DNA from: JBCCMQ01 sp039026235
GTDB lineage: Bacteria; Pseudomonadota; Alphaproteobacteria; Rhodobacterales; Rhodobacteraceae
Length of the DNA stretch: 64,000 nucleotides
Direction of reading: 5' to 3'
Assembly (NCBI GenBank): GCA_039026235.1
Contig: JBCCMQ010000009.1
Coordinates: 1-64,000 of the forward strand
Both the position numbers and the translations under genes were made by a program. The notes below the pieces were generated by a model. The model worked only from the letters and a program-made list of their open reading frames with translations, had not been told where the DNA came from and did not search any database. Numbering within the stretch: position 1 is the first letter of the stretch; the number at the start of each line of letters is the position of its first letter. This document shows positions 60,312 through 64,000 of the stretch, piece by piece.

Positions 60312-62134
60312 GTGCGCCCGAACAATCTTTCGATGTCCTTCAGCTTGAGTTCCACATATGTCGGTCTGCCGTGATTACACTGACCCGAATGGGGCGTTGC
60401 CTCCATACGACGCAGCAGCGCGTTCATTTCGTCTGCGCGCATTTTGCGCCCGGAGCGGATCGACCCGTGGCAGGCCATAAGCGAAAGAACCGCGTCCAAA
60501 CGTGAATCCAGCGAGGTTGAACTGCCTAGGTCCGCCAGTTCGTCAAGGATGTCGGCCACGAGCGCCGCGGCGTTGATATTGCCCAGCGGTGCAGGCGTTG
60601 CACGCACGGCAACAGCGCCGGGCCCGAAGGCTTCGATTTCCAAACCAAGCACGGCAAGATCCTGGGCACAGGACAGGATTTGATCGGCCTGATCTTGCGA
60701 CAGCGGCACAATGTCCGGGATCAACAAGGTCTGCGCCGGCACGCTACTTTCTGCCCGCTGCGCCTTTAGTTCTTCATACACCAGACGTTCGTGGGCTGCG
60801 TGCTGGTCGACGATTACGATCCCGTCCTCGGTCTGCGCGAGAATATAGTTTTCGTGCACCTGCGCCCGGGCGGCCCCCAAAGGTGCGGTGGTATCATCGG
60901 CTTCATCTTCTGGCGTTTCAATCCGGGCCGACGGCGCCGCAGCTTCGGCAAACCCCGGGCCTGTGGCCATAGGTGCCGGTGCATAGGTGACCGGAGCCCG
61001 CGGTCTGTCCATCCGATAGATCGGCTGCTGTGGTTGCTCTGTCTGGACCGCGCCCAGCATCGCATGGGAAACCGTGTTTGACGCCCGGTGACCAGCTTCG
61101 GCCAGCGCATGCCGGATCCCCGACACCATAAGGCCGCGCACCAGACCGGGTTCGCGAAATCTGACCTCGGATTTCGCAGGATGCACGTTCACGTCGACCA
61201 GTTCGGGATCGCATCCGACAAAAAGCGCCGCCGCAGGATGACGATCACGGCTGAGAAAGTCGGAATAGGCCGCGCGCAGTGCGCCCATAAGAAGCCTGTC
61301 CTTAACCGGGCGGTTATTGACGAAGATGTGTTGCGCCACCGACGCGCCACGCGAATAGGTTGGCAGACCCGCGTAACCGCTAAGTGTGAAGCCTTCGCGC
61401 ACCGCATCTAGCGGGACGGCGTTGGCGGCAAAATCCTTGCCCAGGATCCGCTGCGCCCGGCAAAGAAGCGCATCTGCAAATCCGCCCGGCTCCGCATTGG
61501 CGCGAAATAGAATGCGTCCGTCTGCCTGTTCCGAGGCGTCCCTTAGACAAAACGCGACGCCCGGTTCGGCGAGCGACAGGCGGCGCACGGTATCGGCGAT
61601 GGCCTGGGTTTCGGCGCGGTCTGAGCGCAGAAACTTCAGCCGTGCGGGTGTCGCAAAGAAAAGATCGCGCAACTCGACGATTGTGCCCCGGCCCAGAGCC
61701 GCCGGACGAACCGCCTCAAGTTTGCCGCCTTCGGCACGAATTTCCGAAGCCGTTCCGTCCGCGCGGCTGATCAGTGCAAGCCTTCCCACCGCGGCCATGC
61801 TTGGCAGCGCTTCACCGCGAAACCCAAAGGTTTGGATGTTGATCAGGTCGCTGCCATCGATCTTTGACGTTGCATGTCGGCAAAGGGCCAGGGGAAGCTC
61901 GGCCGCCGGAATACCGTGGCCATCGTCTGTGACCCGGATCAGGGATTTGCCGCCGGCCGCGATATCGATATCGATGCGCTGCGCACCGGCATCCAGTGCA
62001 TTCTCGACCAGTTCCTTGACCGCAGATGCGGGTCTCTCGACCACTTCACCCGCTGCAATCCGATTGATCGCGGTCTCGTCCAATTGGCGAATTGGCGTTC
62101 GGGAATAGGATATTTTGGGGTCACCGTCCGGCAT
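60308..62134 (-). CDS. mutL: DNA mismatch repair protein MutL
   Basis: 608 aa. GHKL ATPase motifs: AAGEVVERPASAVKELVENALDAGA, VTDDGHGIPAAELPL and TFGFRGEALPSMAAVG. A variable linker (about 340-420) leads to the C-terminal dimerisation domain (DQHAAHERLVYEELK, ACHGSIRSGRKM, NHGRPTYVELKL). It couples MutS recognition to downstream repair. The CPHGRP-type motif (QCNHGRPT) is present. Confidence 0.96.
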   Translation of the reverse strand: MPDGDPKISYSRTPIRQLDETAINRIAAGEVVERPASAVKELVENALDAGAQRIDIDIAAGGKSLIRVTDDGHGIPAAELPLALCRHATSKIDGSDLINIQTFGFRGEALPSMAAVGRLALISRADGTASEIRAEGGKLEAVRPAALGRGTIVELRDLFFATPARLKFLRSDRAETQAIADTVRRLSLAEPGVAFCLRDASEQADGRILFRANAEPGGFADALLCRAQRILGKDFAANAVPLDAVREGFTLSGYAGLPTYSRGASVAQHIFVNNRPVKDRLLMGALRAAYSDFLSRDRHPAAALFVGCDPELVDVNVHPAKSEVRFREPGLVRGLMVSGIRHALAEAGHRASNTVSHAMLGAVQTEQPQQPIYRMDRPRAPVTYAPAPMATGPGFAEAAAPSARIETPEDEADDTTAPLGAARAQVHENYILAQTEDGIVIVDQHAAHERLVYEELKAQRAESSVPAQTLLIPDIVPLSQDQADQILSCAQDLAVLGLEIEAFGPGAVAVRATPAPLGNINAAALVADILDELADLGSSTSLDSRLDAVLSLMACHGSIRSGRKMRADEMNALLRRMEATPHSGQCNHGRPTYVELKLKDIERLFGRT

Positions 62135-62185
62135 ACCCCAACACTTAGCATGTAGAGCGACGATTCGACCAGTTGCGAAACGCGG

Positions 62186-63499
62186 TCAGTTGCTGGCTTC
62201 CAGACCTTGCGGATTGCCCACAACCACGAAATGAAGATCTTCGGGCCGCATGATCCTTGCAGCCACGCGCCGTATGTCGTCCACCGTCACTGCACGGATG
62301 TTGTCATTGCGGGTATTTACGTAATCTGGGCCCAGCTGACTCTGCTGCATGCTCACCAGGATGCCCGCGATACGTGCGTTTCCATCGAAACGCAGGGGAT
62401 AAGATCCGGTCAGATAGGTTTTCATCAGCTCAAGCTCTTCTTCTGACACACCTTCATTCGCCATCCGGGCCCACTCGTCCTGAATGACGGCAACGGCTTC
62501 GGAAACGCGATCATTCGACGAAGACACCCCGCCCAAAAACAACGGACCGTGATCGCGGGGCGCAAGGTAGGTGTAGACGCCGTAGGTCAGGCCGCGCTTC
62601 ACCCGCACTTCAGACTGCAGACGTGAATCAAACCCGGATCCGCCCAGCAATTCGTTCAAGATGTAGGCCGCAAAGAAGTCAGGGTCGTCACGTTGAATGC
62701 CCTCATGACCAAAAACCGCGACCGATTGCGGGGTGTCAAACGGTACGACAGTAATGCCGCCGTCCAGTCCATAGTCCGCGACATCCGGCCAAGGTGCCGC
62801 CTGTTCCGGCAGTTCGGCCAACAGCGTGTCGAGAAGTACCGCCAGATCCGCAGCATTTATGTCGCCGACCGCCGCGATGTGCAGCCGGTCACGCGTCATT
62901 GTATCCCTGTGCGCCTGCACCAGATCGTCGCGTGTCAAAGCCGAAACCGAATCCTCGGTCCCTTCGCCAGATGATCCATAGGGATGATCCTGGAACGCGA
63001 GCGCGCTGAACTTGCGGCGGGCGATCACGTCGGGATCCTTCAGGTCAGACTTGATGCCAGAGATGACTTGTCCCAGTACCCGATCAATGGCGTCCTGATC
63101 AAAGCGCGGTTCATTCAGGGCAAGGCGCAGAAGGTCTATGGCCTCGTCACGGTTCTCGGAAAGAAACCGCGCAGAAATCGAAATTGAATCGCTGTAGGCA
63201 TCAAAATCGAAGCTTGCCGCCAGTTCCTCGGTCCGTTCGGCGAAACCCCTTGCGTCCATGGCGCCGGCGCCTTCTTCCAAGAGACCGACCATAAGATTGA
63301 CCGAGCCGCGTTTTCCCAGAGCATCCAGACTGGTGCCGCCGCCAAAGCGCATCTCAAGGGCTACGAATGGGATCTCGGGCGCCTCGACGAGCCATGCGGT
63401 CAGGCCGCTGGGTGTGTTTACGACCTCAATGTCGACTTCTGCTTGCGCCGTTTGGGCCAGCGTCAGGAGCGACGTTAAAACTGCTATCAGACGGATCAT
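62186..63499 (-). CDS. M16-family peptidase, non-catalytic type
   Basis: 437 aa from ATG 63499 (MIRLIAVLTSLLTLAQTAQA, a signal peptide). The zinc motif HxxEH is missing: the corresponding region reads NLMVGLLEEGAGAMDARGF. The domain order and RxxY-type strand RGLTYGVYTYLAPRDHGPL remain. Such proteins pair with a catalytic M16 partner encoded next to them, here the gene at 63496. It overlaps that gene by four bases. Periplasmic. Confidence 0.9.
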   Translation of the reverse strand: MIRLIAVLTSLLTLAQTAQAEVDIEVVNTPSGLTAWLVEAPEIPFVALEMRFGGGTSLDALGKRGSVNLMVGLLEEGAGAMDARGFAERTEELAASFDFDAYSDSISISARFLSENRDEAIDLLRLALNEPRFDQDAIDRVLGQVISGIKSDLKDPDVIARRKFSALAFQDHPYGSSGEGTEDSVSALTRDDLVQAHRDTMTRDRLHIAAVGDINAADLAVLLDTLLAELPEQAAPWPDVADYGLDGGITVVPFDTPQSVAVFGHEGIQRDDPDFFAAYILNELLGGSGFDSRLQSEVRVKRGLTYGVYTYLAPRDHGPLFLGGVSSSNDRVSEAVAVIQDEWARMANEGVSEEELELMKTYLTGSYPLRFDGNARIAGILVSMQQSQLGPDYVNTRNDNIRAVTVDDIRRVAARIMRPEDLHFVVVGNPQGLEASN

Positions 63500-64000
63500 T
63501 GCGTGGCCTCCTCGGGGGAAGTTTCGTCTCTCATCAAGTAGCCGGTCACCGCTTTGTTTCTGTCGAAAACCATGCGGGCCGCTGCCATGACGTCTTCGGT
63601 CGTCACTTCCTGCAATACTTCGGGCCACGATTGGACATCTTCAACGGTCAGACCAGAGGTCAACGCGGCGCCATATCGACGCGCCAGGCGCGACGTGCTG
63701 TCGGTGTCGTAGATCTCGGACGCGCGCAGTTGCATCTTGATGCGTTCGAATTGATCGGGGTCGATACCTTCTTCAAGGAACAAGGCAATCGTTTCATCCA
63801 GATCGTCCTCCGCCTGTTCCAGTGTTCGTCCCTCAACTGGTACGATGACGAAGCCAAAGCTGGTATCATCAAGCGACGTCCCACCGTAGAAGGCGAGCGT
63901 ATAGACGGACCGCTGGCTTTCGAATTCCAGCTTCTGACCCAGGTAAGAGGTTGCGCCAGTACCGCCCAGGACCTCGGCCAGCAGGGTCAGCGCCGCAGCA
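63496..64000 (-). CDS. M16-family peptidase, C-terminal part (window edge)
   Basis: The frame is open from the window edge to the stop at 63496 (about 167 residues). It shows the M16 C-terminal domain: LLAEVLGGTGATSYLGQKLE, SFGFVIVPVEGRTLEQAEDD and VTGYLMRDETSPEE. The N-terminal HxxEH zinc site lies beyond the edge. It is upstream of, and coupled to, the non-catalytic M16 gene, the usual pair. Confidence 0.88.
   Translation of the reverse strand, partial: AAALTLLAEVLGGTGATSYLGQKLEFESQRSVYTLAFYGGTSLDDTSFGFVIVPVEGRTLEQAEDDLDETIALFLEEGIDPDQFERIKMQLRASEIYDTDSTSRLARRYGAALTSGLTVEDVQSWPEVLQEVTTEDVMAAARMVFDRNKAVTGYLMRDETSPEEATQ

Overview
The window comes from a GC-rich alphaproteobacterium, almost certainly a Rhodobacterales (Roseobacter-group) member. 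The grounds are the serB/serC-serA arrangement, a ChrR-type zinc anti-sigma factor with an RpoE sigma factor facing a flavoprotein/DUF1365/MFS/DUF3833/SDR operon, an ArfB homologue, the tRNA-Val/L36 neighbourhood, and short REP-like repeats. No phage, insertion sequence or CRISPR array was seen. The window is a chromosomal segment of metabolic and housekeeping operons with a few accessory pockets.

Layout. Positions 1-3662 hold serine biosynthesis: a divergent serB 5' end, a 22-codon leader peptide with a terminator, a DUF1127-like protein, a structured leader, serC and serA. Positions 3753-5673 hold a PPP-type phosphatase, a 31-aa membrane protein, a dimeric-barrel protein and a DinB/YfiT-like protein. 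Positions 5695-10818 are a threonine-to-glycine operon (kbl, a cysteine-synthase-like gene, tdh) with an XRE-cupin regulator and a divergent thiolase. Positions 10892-23356 carry a hybrid histidine kinase, recQ, yggT, mepA, a queuosine-precursor transporter, a mini-transcript whose Shine-Dalgarno is fully complementary to the 16S 3' end, arfB, a methyltransferase and dinB. Positions 23361-27660 hold two saccharopine-pathway dehydrogenases, a histidine phosphatase and a Zn amidohydrolase.

Positions 27815-37274 are an acyl-CoA ligase plus LivGHMJF-type ABC transporter locus. It is split between livH and livM by an opposite-strand block of three SHOCT mini-proteins and a membrane protein. Positions 37686-42811 form a LysR-controlled tripartite tricarboxylate transporter (tctCBA) fused by overlap to a fumarase/aspartase-superfamily lyase. 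Positions 42812-44837 are gene-poor apart from a MerR regulator with two small Cys-containing proteins. Positions 46789-52855 are the rpoE-chrR singlet-oxygen-type regulon with two candidate RpoE promoters back to back.

The right end holds hutG-like, tRNA-Val, rpmJ, a pentapeptide protein, a phenylacetate-CoA-ligase-like gene, an unrecognised three-gene operon, rmuC, mutL and two M16 peptidases, the last one cut by the window edge. The unrecognised operon (56000-59027) encodes a 38-aa exported cysteine micropeptide, a 596-aa multi-pass membrane protein and a Cys-rich periplasmic binding protein. The strongest candidates for undescribed biology are this operon and the mini-transcript at 20547-20768, followed by the SHOCT array inside the liv locus.
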